Source: an uncultured Lachnoanaerobaculum sp. (lineage in GTDB: Bacteria; Bacillota; Clostridia; Lachnospirales; Lachnospiraceae). Taken from it: a DNA stretch of 64,000 nucleotides. The notes under the pieces were generated by a model. That model made no database searches and was not told the DNA's origin. It saw nothing but the letters and a program-made list of their open reading frames with translations. The translations under genes were made by a program, and so were the position numbers. How positions within the stretch are numbered: position 1 is the stretch's first letter; every line of letters starts with the position of its first letter. Positions 26,201 to 35,517 of the stretch are shown here, one piece after another. The stretch lies in the NCBI GenBank assembly GCA_946999385.1, contig CAMQCZ010000003.1, positions 42,847-106,846 of the forward strand, in the 5' to 3' direction.

Positions 26201-29200
26201 ATAAAAAAGGAAAGCCTATAATAAAAGGCTTGTCTACAGAACAGGAAAATGAAAGTCTAGCTTATGTAAAAAGACTTAATTATTATTATAAGATAGACAA
26301 AAATACATTTGAAAGCCTTATAGAAGATAAGACAAAATTAGAAAGTACGATAGATACAGATTATTTGAAAGAAGAAGTAAATAAATTACTAAAAAAAGCA
26401 AATTTCAAAGAAAGTGTAACAGATACTTACAAAATACTAAGCATAGTTGCAAGTAATAATAAAGAATTTATAGCTAAATTTATAGATTTTGTAAATGCAA
26501 ATTCTTTCTATGATAGTATAAGAATAGAAAGGATAGAAAATCAAAATGGCAAAATAAAAGTACTCTTAAAACTTGATTATACTTATAGTCTAGGAAATAA
26601 AGAACATAAAAATACTTGCTTTTTAGATATGAAAACTAAAAAGATTTATTTTAAAAAAGAATTTACTACTGTAGATAATAAAAAAGTATATACTTGGTTA
26701 GACTATATAGAAAATAGGTATACATTAGATAAAAAAGTAGCAATACTAAAGCCTAAGTATGAAATAGTTAATAATAAGATTGATTTAGATTGCTTAGATG
26801 AAACAAAATCAGAGTATTTAGATAGAATAGATAATCTAAAGACAGAATATAAGCCTATTTATGAAACATATAAAGAGGGGGAAATCTTACTTGATAAAGA
26901 TGGAAATCCTTATGTAGAAATAGAAAGAAAATATGAATATGAAGAAATAGAAAGAACAACATATAAAGAAGAATCAGAAGAAATAAAAGCAAAATTCAAT
27001 GAAGAAACAAGCAAATATGAAATAGAAATGCTTGGTGATCTAAAAATAGATGATAATGCTACAAACAGCTTTGTTTTAAGAATACAAACTAAAGAAAGTA
27101 AAAAAGATGATAAAGATTATTCAAATTATCTTATAGAAAAAGGTGCAAGTGTTGACGTAATACCACTAGAAGATAAAAAAGAAATAAATAAGGGAAGCTA
27201 TGTAGAAAAAATAAGTCTTGTTTATCCCGGGCAATTAAAGGTATATGAAGATGGAAACACTAGAAATAAAAAGGCACAAGTATTAGAAAGAGTTATTAAG
27301 CAAGCAATAAAAATAAGTAAGGATATATCAGTTAATTCTTATGAAGATGATAATACTTATAAGATACATAAAGATCCCTTTACTACACTTTTTGCCGGTT
27401 TCTTTAAATCAACAAAGAAATTTATACCTGATTTTAATTTTAAAGTTTATCTAGTAAGTGATCTTGAAAAAGCTAATCTTCTAAGTAAAAAAGAAGATGG
27501 AAGCTTTGATTATGAAAAGCTGTTTAAAGATGAAACAAAAAGAAGCGAATTTGACAAATATGCTATCGAGTGGGATACAAAAAAACAAGATAAGGATAAT
27601 GATTTAACTACTTTAACTGCAAGTATAGGTAAAGGCTCTGAGAGCTACTATGCAACTAGTAGAATGTTACCATATGGAAGATATGTTATAGTTGAACAAG
27701 TACCTACAAAATTACTTAATAAGCACTATGAAATAGATAAGCCTAAGGAAATAATTTTACCATTTGTCCCACAAGTAGAAGATGGAAAAATCTTAGAAGA
27801 TGTAGAAAACACAGAATATATCTATAGAAAAGAATACACACCGGAAGAATTAACAAAGAAATTTCAAATAAGATTTAATGAAGAAGAACATGTAATAAAT
27901 GCCCACTCACACAATGGAGATTTTAAAGTTTTTAAATATGGTCTTAAAAAAAGCTTATTTGGACAGCTTTATGAAAATAAAGTTATCAAAGAAAGATATA
28001 AATATGCTCAATCTGAAAATGGTGAAACACAGAAAAAAGTATTTTTTGAACGTGATTATGATAAGGAAGGCAATTTAATAGGTGTAGGTGTAGAAAAAGA
28101 AAATGTAGCCGCAATGCGTGGTAAATTACTATCTATTGATGGAAAATATGCTCCTAGCCTTGTACCTTACACTGTAGTAGATCCTAGAATGGGAGAAGCT
28201 ATAGATGATGAGGGAAATATAGGAAATCGTGATAGTGATATAGGAAAAGACGGCAAATTTAATTTTATAGCCTTTGCAAAGAAAAATTTTGAAAATAGAC
28301 TTTATAAGACAAGACTAAGAATAGAAAAATTAGATTCACAAACTAAAGAAAATATTATCCATGATAGTGCAATCTTTAAAATCTATGCAGCTAAAAGAGA
28401 TGTAAGCTTTGCAGGTTCTAGCTCTATAAAAGGAAGCGGTAATGTAATATTTAAAGCTACTAAAATAAGTGGTACTAGAAAAGAGCTTGAAGCAAGGGGT
28501 GATGTAGAGGGTATTATTTGGAATGAAGCAAATAAGACCTATGACGGTGTTATAAAGGTACCTGTATATGATGAAAAGGAACAAATAATATTTAAAGATA
28601 ATTTAGGTAATGATGTAGGACTATTTAAGGCTGTATCTACTGAGAATGAAATAGTAAAAGAAGATGGAAGTGTTGAAAAGCAAAAAGTAGGATATATTGA
28701 ACTACCTGGTAAATTAAGTGCAGGTGTTTATGTGCTGGTAGAGGTGAAGGCACCTAAAGGCTATCAAGCATCAAAGCCTGTAGCCTTTGAAATATATAAG
28801 GATGAAAGCTATTATTATGAAAATGGTAATGAGAATGAAAGAACAAAGGCAGAGCGTTATCAATATGCCAAGGTCTTATCAAATGAAACACTCTATGAAG
28901 ACAGTACAAAAGTAAAGATAAATAATAAACCATCTACCTTAAGAATACATAAGGTTGAAGATGTAGATGGTACTGTTGGAGATGTAAATGAGATAAAGCC
29001 TCTTACTAATGTAAATGATAAAGGAGATTTACTCACTTATGAGTTAGAGGGGAGAAAAGAGTACTTAGAAGCAAGAGAAGATGTATTAAATATACATTTT
29101 GATGCTAAAAAGAAGCTTTATGTAGGTCATGTAGAAAAAAGACTTGATGAATTTTGTGAGGAATTAGTACAAGTAAAAGAAGCCGAGGCACTTTTAAATA

Positions 29201-32200
29201 ATAATCTTAAACCACTTTATGAAGTAGCTACCGGCAACTATAGTGGTTATGCTATAAGCTTTAAAAAGTATGTAGAGGGTGCTACACTTAAGCTATATGA
29301 GGGCTTAAAGCTAGAAAAAACTACTAATGGTTATAAGGGCGTAAGTGTAGAAAAAGAAAATGGAAAGACAATTAAAATAAAAGCTGATGCACTTGCAACA
29401 GGAAAGCATTTAGAAATAACAAAGGTAGGTAAAAATGATAAGCCTAACTTAAATATACTTGATACTAAAGAATTTGATAATGAAACAAAGGAGCTTTTCT
29501 TCTATGATTTAGAAGAAATAAAAACTAAAAAAATAGATGGAGAAAATGTTGTTTTAGATGATAGAGGCAATCCTATATGCTATGTTGATATAAGAAATGG
29601 TCTAGCATATACTAAAGATGATTATAATAATATCATAGCTTATATTTCTAAAAATAATGAAAAACAGGTAGCTTACTATCCTAGCATTTTAGAAAATAAT
29701 AAAATTTATGATAATGTAGATACCTTCAATGATGAAAATAATCTTATTAAACATTATAGAAGTGGTTCTATTGTTCCAAAGGCTAGTATATGGACTAGTA
29801 CAAATCAAGCACATATAATAAAAAGACTTCCATTTGGTGCATATATACTTGAAGAGGAAAAAGTACCATATGAACAAGGGTATATAAAAACATTTGATAA
29901 GGGTCTTATCCTAGAAAAATCTAGTCGTGAACAAGATTTTTATTATCAAAATGATTATACAAAGGTAAATATAGCAAAGATTGATATAACTACTAAAAAA
30001 GAAATTCCTGATGCAAAAATGACACTTTATGCTACAAAGCTGGAAAATGGCAAAATAGTTAAAGATAGAGTATATAGAAATTGGATAAGTGGATATGAAT
30101 ATGATGACAAGGGTAATCAAAAATTAGTAGCAGGTAAGCCTGTTAGAACAAATAAGCCTTATTTTATAACACATATACCGGTTGGAAAATATATTTTAGA
30201 AGAAATGACAGTGCCTTATAAGGACGGCTATGTATTTAGTGAAAGTATAGAAATAGAAGTGAAAGAAACAGGAAATGTGCAAACCTTCTATATGGAGGAT
30301 GATTATACAGCACTTGAAATTAAAAAGCTTGATAGCAAGACAAATGAAGTGATAGATAGTGATAACCCTGCAACCTTAGCCTTATATAAAGCAAAATTAG
30401 ATGATGAAGGCAAGCCTGTCTTTGAAACAATTCAAGATGATTATAATAATTTTGTACAAATACCGACTTATCAAAGAAGTGATTTAGTCTTTACCTGGGA
30501 TACAGAGGATGGAAAAGATGTGTCGTCAAGTGGTAGAGAAATCACTGATGAATATGGAGATACATATATCAAATATGCTTATAATAAAAAGAAAATAGCT
30601 ATAAATGATAATGCCAACTATTATATCAAAGAAGACGGTTCTACAAGAATAAATTACCTACCTATAGGCTACTACGTACTTGTAGAAGAAAAAGCACCTA
30701 AAGGATATGCAAGTGCTAAACCACAAATTATAGAAGTAAAAGATAAGGGTGGAACTGTATATATCCATAAAGAAGAAATGAAGGATATACCTATAAATAT
30801 CAATATTCATAAATATAATGATAAGGCAAAAGTTGTAAAAGATGCTTTGATTAAATTATATAAATATGAGCTTATAGATCCTAAGACAAATACATATAGA
30901 TATAGCTTGAAACCAAAATATGAATTGATAACAGGCAGTGATGGAACATTTACAAAAGAAGAAGTGGAAAAAGATATTGACTTTAAGATACTAGGATATA
31001 AAGAGGGAGATCTTAAGCCTCACTTTATTGACTATGTAGAAGCAGGTAAGTATAAAGTAGCTGAAGAAAAGACCCCATTTGGCTTTTTGAAAGCACCGGA
31101 CATTGAAGTAGAAGTAAAAGATACTCCTGGAAAACAACAATTCTTTATGCAAGACTTAATACCTAATGGAGAATTAAATATACTTAAACTTGATAAAGAT
31201 AATAAAACTCCTCTAGAGGGTGCAATCTTTGAATATAAAAATAAAGATACAAATGAAGTAATAGAAAGACTTACAACAGATAAAGATGGTAAGGCAAAAT
31301 CAAGTAAAAAAGTACCTATAGGATATATAGGAAATGATGGTTTATTTAAGGCTTATACTTATCAAGTAATAGAGGTAAAAGCTCCCAAAGATTATATAAG
31401 AAAGGCTGCTCCATTTGAATTTATTTTCTCTTATGTAGATGAAAATACAAAAGATATCAGCTATACATACGATGTATTAAATGATATCAATCAAGTAAGA
31501 GTAGAAAAGAAGGAATTAAAAAGCACTAATCTATTAGAGGGTGCTACTTTACAAGTATTAAAGAAAGAATCAGGCAAAGAGAAGCTTATAGCTGAGTGGA
31601 TAAGCAAAAAAGAGCCTATATATGTAAAAGGCTTAAAGGTAGGAAAATATATCTTAAGAGAAGTAAAAACACCCGGCAAAGGATATGCACTTGCAAAAGA
31701 TATAGAATTTGAAATATTAGAAGATATGACAAGTATACCTATTATAGAAATGTTTGATGATAGTACAAATATACTTATTAAAAAGACTGATGGTAACTCT
31801 ACAAATTTACTTAAGGGTGTAAAATTAGCACTTAAAAATAAAGATGGTAAGATTATAAGGCAGTGGACTACAACAGACCAGGAAGAAGTATTTTATGGTC
31901 TTGAACCGGGTATTTATTATATAAGTGAAATAGAAGCTTTATCAGGATATGAAAAAGCACCTGATAAGAAAATAGAAATAAAAGATACTTTGGAAAAGCA
32001 AGAATTTATATTTGCTAATTATAGAATTTCATCTACAGGCGGTGCTTATGTTCCAAAAAGAAAATATATATCATTTAAAAAGATAGATAATAAAAATAAT
32101 CCACTAAAAGATGTAGAATTTACTTTCTATAAGGCAGATGGAAGTGTATTGACAGTAGCAAAATCTGATATAAATGGAATTATCAAGTTGGAAAAGCCTA

Positions 32201-33864
32201 TAGACGGAACATATACATTTAAGGAAACAAAGGCAGTAGACGGATACTATAAGGATGAAACAATACATACTTTAGAAGTAAAAGGCGATGTTGTAAAAGC
32301 TATATTTAATATAATAAACTATCCTATAGCAAGAGTGAAATTAATTAAAAAAGATTATGATACAAAAGAAAGCCTGCAAGGAGCGGTTTTTGAAGTAATA
32401 AGCCCTAGTAAAGAAAAGCTTAAGCTTATTTCAGATGAACAAGGTAAAATAAGCTTTGAAGCTAGAGAGATAGGTAAATATCTGATAAAAGAAATAAAAG
32501 CACCTGTCGGCTATAAAAAAGCAAATAACAACTTTGTTGTAGAAGTAAATGAAAAAGGAGAAGTAGTAGGTGAGAGGCAGATATATAATTCTAAAAAGAA
32601 AATAGGAAGAATTATAGTAGAATATGGCGACAATATAGGCCTTAGAATACCAAAGACAGGAGATAATAATAAACAAATATTATTTATTATAGGACTAATT
32701 TCAAGTTTAAGTCTAATTTGTATATCAGTATATAAAAAAATGAAAAAAAATAAAATTAAAAAAGGATTTTTGATTTTATTTTGTATATTTAGTATTACAA
32801 ATCTTAAACTAAATACATATGCGAATACAAATACAACTCCACAAAAAGAGTCTGTAGCAACTGAAAATAAAAATATATTTAAAGAAAATATAATGGACGA
32901 GGATATCATCACTAATAATGTAGTAAATGAGGATAGAAATAATGACGATATAATTGATGAGAATATAAGCAACAATAATGAGAGTATAAAAGAAATTAAT
33001 ACAAAAGAAATCAAAGACTTGTCTGATATAAGAGTAGAGGAAGAGATAAAAATTAAAGATATTCCAGAAAAAACAGATGTAGAAATAAAGGCTGACAAGC
33101 TTGAATGTATAAAAATATTGGATAAAAGAAGATATAAGCCTGAAAAAGAGATAAATTATAAAGGTAAGAAATATGTACTTAAGAATAGTCAGATAAAGAA
33201 GGTGGATAACAAGGACAATATTAAGCTTATACATAAGGAAGTGATTTTTACAAATGTCGAAAATGATAAAAAGTTGCCAAATATAATAAAGACCGCTATA
33301 AAAATAAATGGTAATAAAATAGAAGGAAAAGAAATAAATTTAGTATATGTAGATAAAAAAGATATAAATCAAAGATGGACAAATAATTTTAGGGCAAAGC
33401 TAAGCTTTGTAGATTATGACAGTGATGAATTTTTATTTGAAGATAAGATAATAAAAAAAGAAAATGCACTTGAAGAATTAAAAAAACAAGATAAAAAAAT
33501 ACTGAATATACTGAATTTAGATGATAAATTCTATAAAATAGATAATATAGCCTTTGATAAAGAAGAATTTATAAAAAATGGTGTAGTCTACAGAAATGCA
33601 AATATTTATGGAAGTAAGCTTGTAAAGGATGTGGTAGTAAAATATGAGTCAAGCTTAGATTTAAAAGAATATAAAAACAATGATATTGTAGAAATAAAAG
33701 AGGTATATGAAGAACAAAAGCCTGAAAAAAAAGAAAAAAATGAAGGCGTTTTCACTCACATAATAAGCTTTGTAAGAAAGCATAAGGTCGTAATATTTAT
33801 ATTATTTTTTATATTTATTATATTTATACTTGCAAAAATAAAGAAGCAAATAAAAAGTAAATAA
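23230..33864 (+). CDS. Giant thioester-domain, Cna-B repeat surface adhesin with internal sorting signal
   Basis: The 3,544-residue protein starts at ATG 23230, after AGGAAG. Residues 1-36 are a signal peptide. Residues 60-200 form a thioester (TQXA-type) domain: Cys78 in VFCIEHGKG and Gln140 in AAGQAGVWAIT are the expected bond partners that capture host amines. An acidic, asparagine-rich linker lies near residues 425-740. About a dozen SpaA/Cna-B domains follow, with recurring K.D...L.GA.F.. starts and YY.VKE...GY ends, which usually carry Lys-Asn/Asp isopeptide bonds. IPKTG at residues 3140-3144, a membrane helix and KKMKKNK form a sortase signal, yet the frame continues. From Met3171 there is a second signal-peptide-like segment ending near TYA, a further 320-residue ectodomain, and a membrane helix at about 3519-3536 with a basic tail. 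Fusion, polyprotein or frameshifted pair are all possible. Confidence 0.88.
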   Translation: MKGFIRMKLKRILASLLAIIMLILNISMTLPIDVYAGTLTFKPIGNQNIWSGSGPFMNEKNRKMMYMWQASNGATVFCIEHGKGLHATKKVTRSTALIYQLNNYKDSEYISSDDDFVNLALICNWIKEKGTTPARYAAGQAGVWAITSYSDFNRINEIVSQMEPHVRGTTVAKNDLLAYINEKKKTIGSFNIKGLYTDKERAISNPIQMLLVDGKYSTTIDLSSSPELAKLDFSNTEDFEVKKEANSLKITYKGEGSPEGKIFEQKLPPILSINKFRISLFSPQQVSDQTTIGPVMATIQEESNPLYISFGAKSIEVGEPEVEVYKHSETFEANYNVALKKKDYETNESLEGATFEVLESFDFSQLGDGENGSVAAKNMSPKPSTWDGFRVFGKVITDRDGKASYSDKRYYEYDKIYVGHPEPKYLEVPEKAGEKEEDNSAEIAAIEEANKKAKAKWEAIVNFCEEQGYFHDNDIEVAREQMLEDRQETYDSFINLRYKYTFREIQARNGYILHNLHNDDEMIEVIETSSSQAGANTTIEHIEKGSLKDIPTNTINTLNTVNRNASLRSVGVHSDIIREFFAPFTLRVATLFGSEENAIKEKLSTDISLATNSEVDGEIYLEENKSTDQSNERSTTIMKAGANSIYNDIDTNKINSIGEIKEEKENRQNERLATKSNAALSTSLNNIVSDSLRSADDEISTFASNPNEDDEADDFDEPEDNESVELPSPTEDDVEALDIGVIDRISHTFIVFNNRTEGEIHINKRDLEIYNNDKDNSYARVQGDATLEGAVYGLYAAGDIYHPDGKTGLLYKANTLVSIATTDINGDADFLTYTEESPYLNINPKAPKTNRWQTWIGRPLILGTYYVKEIARSEGYELSISGKNKLETNKAASNENIVIINLGRAAASPLFHEIDEHDGTTNDSIISYRNIKRGLKLFVSGYPKGAKFYKVSKKEHKEKVKEVKKSFLATKTDATGTPIYMKAKGGEIKIDKKGKPIIKGLSTEQENESLAYVKRLNYYYKIDKNTFESLIEDKTKLESTIDTDYLKEEVNKLLKKANFKESVTDTYKILSIVASNNKEFIAKFIDFVNANSFYDSIRIERIENQNGKIKVLLKLDYTYSLGNKEHKNTCFLDMKTKKIYFKKEFTTVDNKKVYTWLDYIENRYTLDKKVAILKPKYEIVNNKIDLDCLDETKSEYLDRIDNLKTEYKPIYETYKEGEILLDKDGNPYVEIERKYEYEEIERTTYKEESEEIKAKFNEETSKYEIEMLGDLKIDDNATNSFVLRIQTKESKKDDKDYSNYLIEKGASVDVIPLEDKKEINKGSYVEKISLVYPGQLKVYEDGNTRNKKAQVLERVIKQAIKISKDISVNSYEDDNTYKIHKDPFTTLFAGFFKSTKKFIPDFNFKVYLVSDLEKANLLSKKEDGSFDYEKLFKDETKRSEFDKYAIEWDTKKQDKDNDLTTLTASIGKGSESYYATSRMLPYGRYVIVEQVPTKLLNKHYEIDKPKEIILPFVPQVEDGKILEDVENTEYIYRKEYTPEELTKKFQIRFNEEEHVINAHSHNGDFKVFKYGLKKSLFGQLYENKVIKERYKYAQSENGETQKKVFFERDYDKEGNLIGVGVEKENVAAMRGKLLSIDGKYAPSLVPYTVVDPRMGEAIDDEGNIGNRDSDIGKDGKFNFIAFAKKNFENRLYKTRLRIEKLDSQTKENIIHDSAIFKIYAAKRDVSFAGSSSIKGSGNVIFKATKISGTRKELEARGDVEGIIWNEANKTYDGVIKVPVYDEKEQIIFKDNLGNDVGLFKAVSTENEIVKEDGSVEKQKVGYIELPGKLSAGVYVLVEVKAPKGYQASKPVAFEIYKDESYYYENGNENERTKAERYQYAKVLSNETLYEDSTKVKINNKPSTLRIHKVEDVDGTVGDVNEIKPLTNVNDKGDLLTYELEGRKEYLEAREDVLNIHFDAKKKLYVGHVEKRLDEFCEELVQVKEAEALLNNNLKPLYEVATGNYSGYAISFKKYVEGATLKLYEGLKLEKTTNGYKGVSVEKENGKTIKIKADALATGKHLEITKVGKNDKPNLNILDTKEFDNETKELFFYDLEEIKTKKIDGENVVLDDRGNPICYVDIRNGLAYTKDDYNNIIAYISKNNEKQVAYYPSILENNKIYDNVDTFNDENNLIKHYRSGSIVPKASIWTSTNQAHIIKRLPFGAYILEEEKVPYEQGYIKTFDKGLILEKSSREQDFYYQNDYTKVNIAKIDITTKKEIPDAKMTLYATKLENGKIVKDRVYRNWISGYEYDDKGNQKLVAGKPVRTNKPYFITHIPVGKYILEEMTVPYKDGYVFSESIEIEVKETGNVQTFYMEDDYTALEIKKLDSKTNEVIDSDNPATLALYKAKLDDEGKPVFETIQDDYNNFVQIPTYQRSDLVFTWDTEDGKDVSSSGREITDEYGDTYIKYAYNKKKIAINDNANYYIKEDGSTRINYLPIGYYVLVEEKAPKGYASAKPQIIEVKDKGGTVYIHKEEMKDIPININIHKYNDKAKVVKDALIKLYKYELIDPKTNTYRYSLKPKYELITGSDGTFTKEEVEKDIDFKILGYKEGDLKPHFIDYVEAGKYKVAEEKTPFGFLKAPDIEVEVKDTPGKQQFFMQDLIPNGELNILKLDKDNKTPLEGAIFEYKNKDTNEVIERLTTDKDGKAKSSKKVPIGYIGNDGLFKAYTYQVIEVKAPKDYIRKAAPFEFIFSYVDENTKDISYTYDVLNDINQVRVEKKELKSTNLLEGATLQVLKKESGKEKLIAEWISKKEPIYVKGLKVGKYILREVKTPGKGYALAKDIEFEILEDMTSIPIIEMFDDSTNILIKKTDGNSTNLLKGVKLALKNKDGKIIRQWTTTDQEEVFYGLEPGIYYISEIEALSGYEKAPDKKIEIKDTLEKQEFIFANYRISSTGGAYVPKRKYISFKKIDNKNNPLKDVEFTFYKADGSVLTVAKSDINGIIKLEKPIDGTYTFKETKAVDGYYKDETIHTLEVKGDVVKAIFNIINYPIARVKLIKKDYDTKESLQGAVFEVISPSKEKLKLISDEQGKISFEAREIGKYLIKEIKAPVGYKKANNNFVVEVNEKGEVVGERQIYNSKKKIGRIIVEYGDNIGLRIPKTGDNNKQILFIIGLISSLSLICISVYKKMKKNKIKKGFLILFCIFSITNLKLNTYANTNTTPQKESVATENKNIFKENIMDEDIITNNVVNEDRNNDDIIDENISNNNESIKEINTKEIKDLSDIRVEEEIKIKDIPEKTDVEIKADKLECIKILDKRRYKPEKEINYKGKKYVLKNSQIKKVDNKDNIKLIHKEVIFTNVENDKKLPNIIKTAIKINGNKIEGKEINLVYVDKKDINQRWTNNFRAKLSFVDYDSDEFLFEDKIIKKENALEELKKQDKKILNILNLDDKFYKIDNIAFDKEEFIKNGVVYRNANIYGSKLVKDVVVKYESSLDLKEYKNNDIVEIKEVYEEQKPEKKEKNEGVFTHIISFVRKHKVVIFILFFIFIIFILAKIKKQIKSK

Positions 33865-34339
33865 TATAGTAAATGCTGAATATGAAAACAAATTAAATTA
33901 TATAATAACAATACTGATATATTATCTTATTTTTGATGAATTCTATTATATATAGCTTTAAAAATATTTTTGTATTGTTTTTAATTTAAAGTCTAAACAA
34001 TTTTTAGAAAAAAATAGGCAAATATGTTAATTTTCTTAAAATATTCGTAAAAATATTATCTGTAAGTCAAAAATACAAAAAAGTCAAACATATATTATTA
34101 TAATCCCGAAAATGTATAATATTAAAATTTATTATATAAACATATTGATAATATTATTTTATTTTTGTAAAAATATTATCAATATTGCAAAAATTATTCG
34201 ATAATATGGTATTTCAGTAAAAAATTAATAGTATATTGTGTTTTTTTTGGGGAAGTAGTATAATGATTAAACATCCAATTTTTTAAGAGTTTATGGATGA
34301 TATTATCAAAGAGAGGAGATTTTGTTTTTGGAGAAAAAT
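33865..34339. other. AT-rich intergenic stretch with repeated ATATTATC motifs
   Basis: No gene is seen in these 475 bases. The octamer ATATTATC, or its complement GATAATAT, occurs about half a dozen times, including near 33920, 34053, 34200 and 34298. Two copies form the inverted repeat listed at 34142-34185. No terminator is visible directly after the giant adhesin gene. Confidence 0.6.
34142..34185. repeat. 14-bp inverted repeat upstream of the MFS gene
   Basis: ATATTGATAATATT (34142-34155) is matched perfectly by AATATTATCAATAT (34172-34185) across a 16-base loop. It may be an operator for the MFS-deaminase pair or a weak transcription end signal for the adhesin gene. No T-run follows. 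Confidence 0.6.
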
Positions 34340-35482
34340 ATGAAAATTAATTGGCCTATTTTCTTATTAATGGCCGGTGTAACATTTATGGCTATACTTT
34401 CCGAGCTTGTTCCATCAGGAATATCGCCACAGCTTATGCAAGGCTTACAAATAAGCAGGGCACAAAGCGGTACATTAGTAGGGTTTTATGCTATAGCCAG
34501 TGCAATTTTTGCAATACCCTTAATTTCAGCTACAGTTGAATTTAGTAGAAAGAAGCTTTTGTTGTTTCTTTTATTGGGATTTTCCATATCAAATATTTTA
34601 GTAGGACTTTCCGTAAATTATACTATTGCTATAGTAGCCAGAGTATTAGGAGGGATATGTGCGGGAGTAATGTGGCCGATGATTGCTGCCTATGGAATGA
34701 AAATTGTTGATGATGAGCATAAAGGCTTAGCTGTGGCAATTATTATGAGTGGTACTACATTTGGAATGAGTGTAGGGCTTCCGATTGTAACATTTATCGG
34801 AATAAGAATAAGCTGGAGATTTGAGTTCTTTGTAATAGCCGCTTTAATTATTTTGTTGGCTATTCTTAGTTACTTTATTTTACCTGACGCTTCAGGAGAA
34901 AAAAGAAAGGTTTCTAATTCACCATTTACTTTAATTAAAAATAAAGGTGTATTGATTATAATATTACTAACCTTTATTGCAGTTGTTTCAAATTATGGAG
35001 TATATACATATATAACCAAGCTGGTTGAAGCAATAAATTATAATTCAGGCATAGGTGTTGCTCAGATACTTTTTGGAATAGGTTCAATTTTATCTGTAGT
35101 TATTGCAGGTAAAATCATTGATAGACATATAAAATTACTTACTATATTGATGCTTATAAGCTCGACTATAGCATTTATAATATTCGATTTATTTTTTTAT
35201 AGTATAATTTTTTGTCATATAGGTTTTATCTTATGGGGAATCGGTTTCGGAGCATTGGTTACCTTATTTCAAACGGCAGTTGCAAGACAGGTTTCAGCAG
35301 ATGCTTCTGCTGTGGCTACATCATTGCAGTCAGCCTCATTTAATTTTTCAATAATGGTTGCAAGCTCCTTAGGCGGTGTGTTATTAGCGGGAGGTTCAAT
35401 AAAAGCCTTATTAGTACCAATGATAGCAATACTAATATTAGGATTGATTATATCATTTATATCGAAAAAAACATTATCTTAA
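34340..35482 (+). CDS. MFS transporter, AraJ/NepI-like, probably nucleobase or nucleoside related
   Basis: The 380-residue protein has twelve predicted membrane helices and opens NWPIFLLMAGVTFMAILSELVPSGI, of the drug:H+ antiporter-1 kind, with VARVLGGICAGVMWPM in helix 4-5. ATG 34340 follows GGAG by six bases; TTG codons at 34322 and 34328 are alternative starts. The cytosine-deaminase-like gene follows after 35 bases, suggesting a shared transcript and a substrate such as a pyrimidine or a related base. This family usually exports, so direction is uncertain. Confidence 0.8.
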   Translation: MKINWPIFLLMAGVTFMAILSELVPSGISPQLMQGLQISRAQSGTLVGFYAIASAIFAIPLISATVEFSRKKLLLFLLLGFSISNILVGLSVNYTIAIVARVLGGICAGVMWPMIAAYGMKIVDDEHKGLAVAIIMSGTTFGMSVGLPIVTFIGIRISWRFEFFVIAALIILLAILSYFILPDASGEKRKVSNSPFTLIKNKGVLIIILLTFIAVVSNYGVYTYITKLVEAINYNSGIGVAQILFGIGSILSVVIAGKIIDRHIKLLTILMLISSTIAFIIFDLFFYSIIFCHIGFILWGIGFGALVTLFQTAVARQVSADASAVATSLQSASFNFSIMVASSLGGVLLAGGSIKALLVPMIAILILGLIISFISKKTLS

Positions 35483-35517
35483 ATAATTTTAAAAACAAGT
35501 AGGAGGAATATTTATTT

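Noticed and set aside
32511..33098. A 195-codon open frame on the minus strand within the giant adhesin gene
   Set aside because: It is Ile/Ser/Leu-rich low-complexity sequence complementary to Asn/Lys-rich coding DNA, with no start context.
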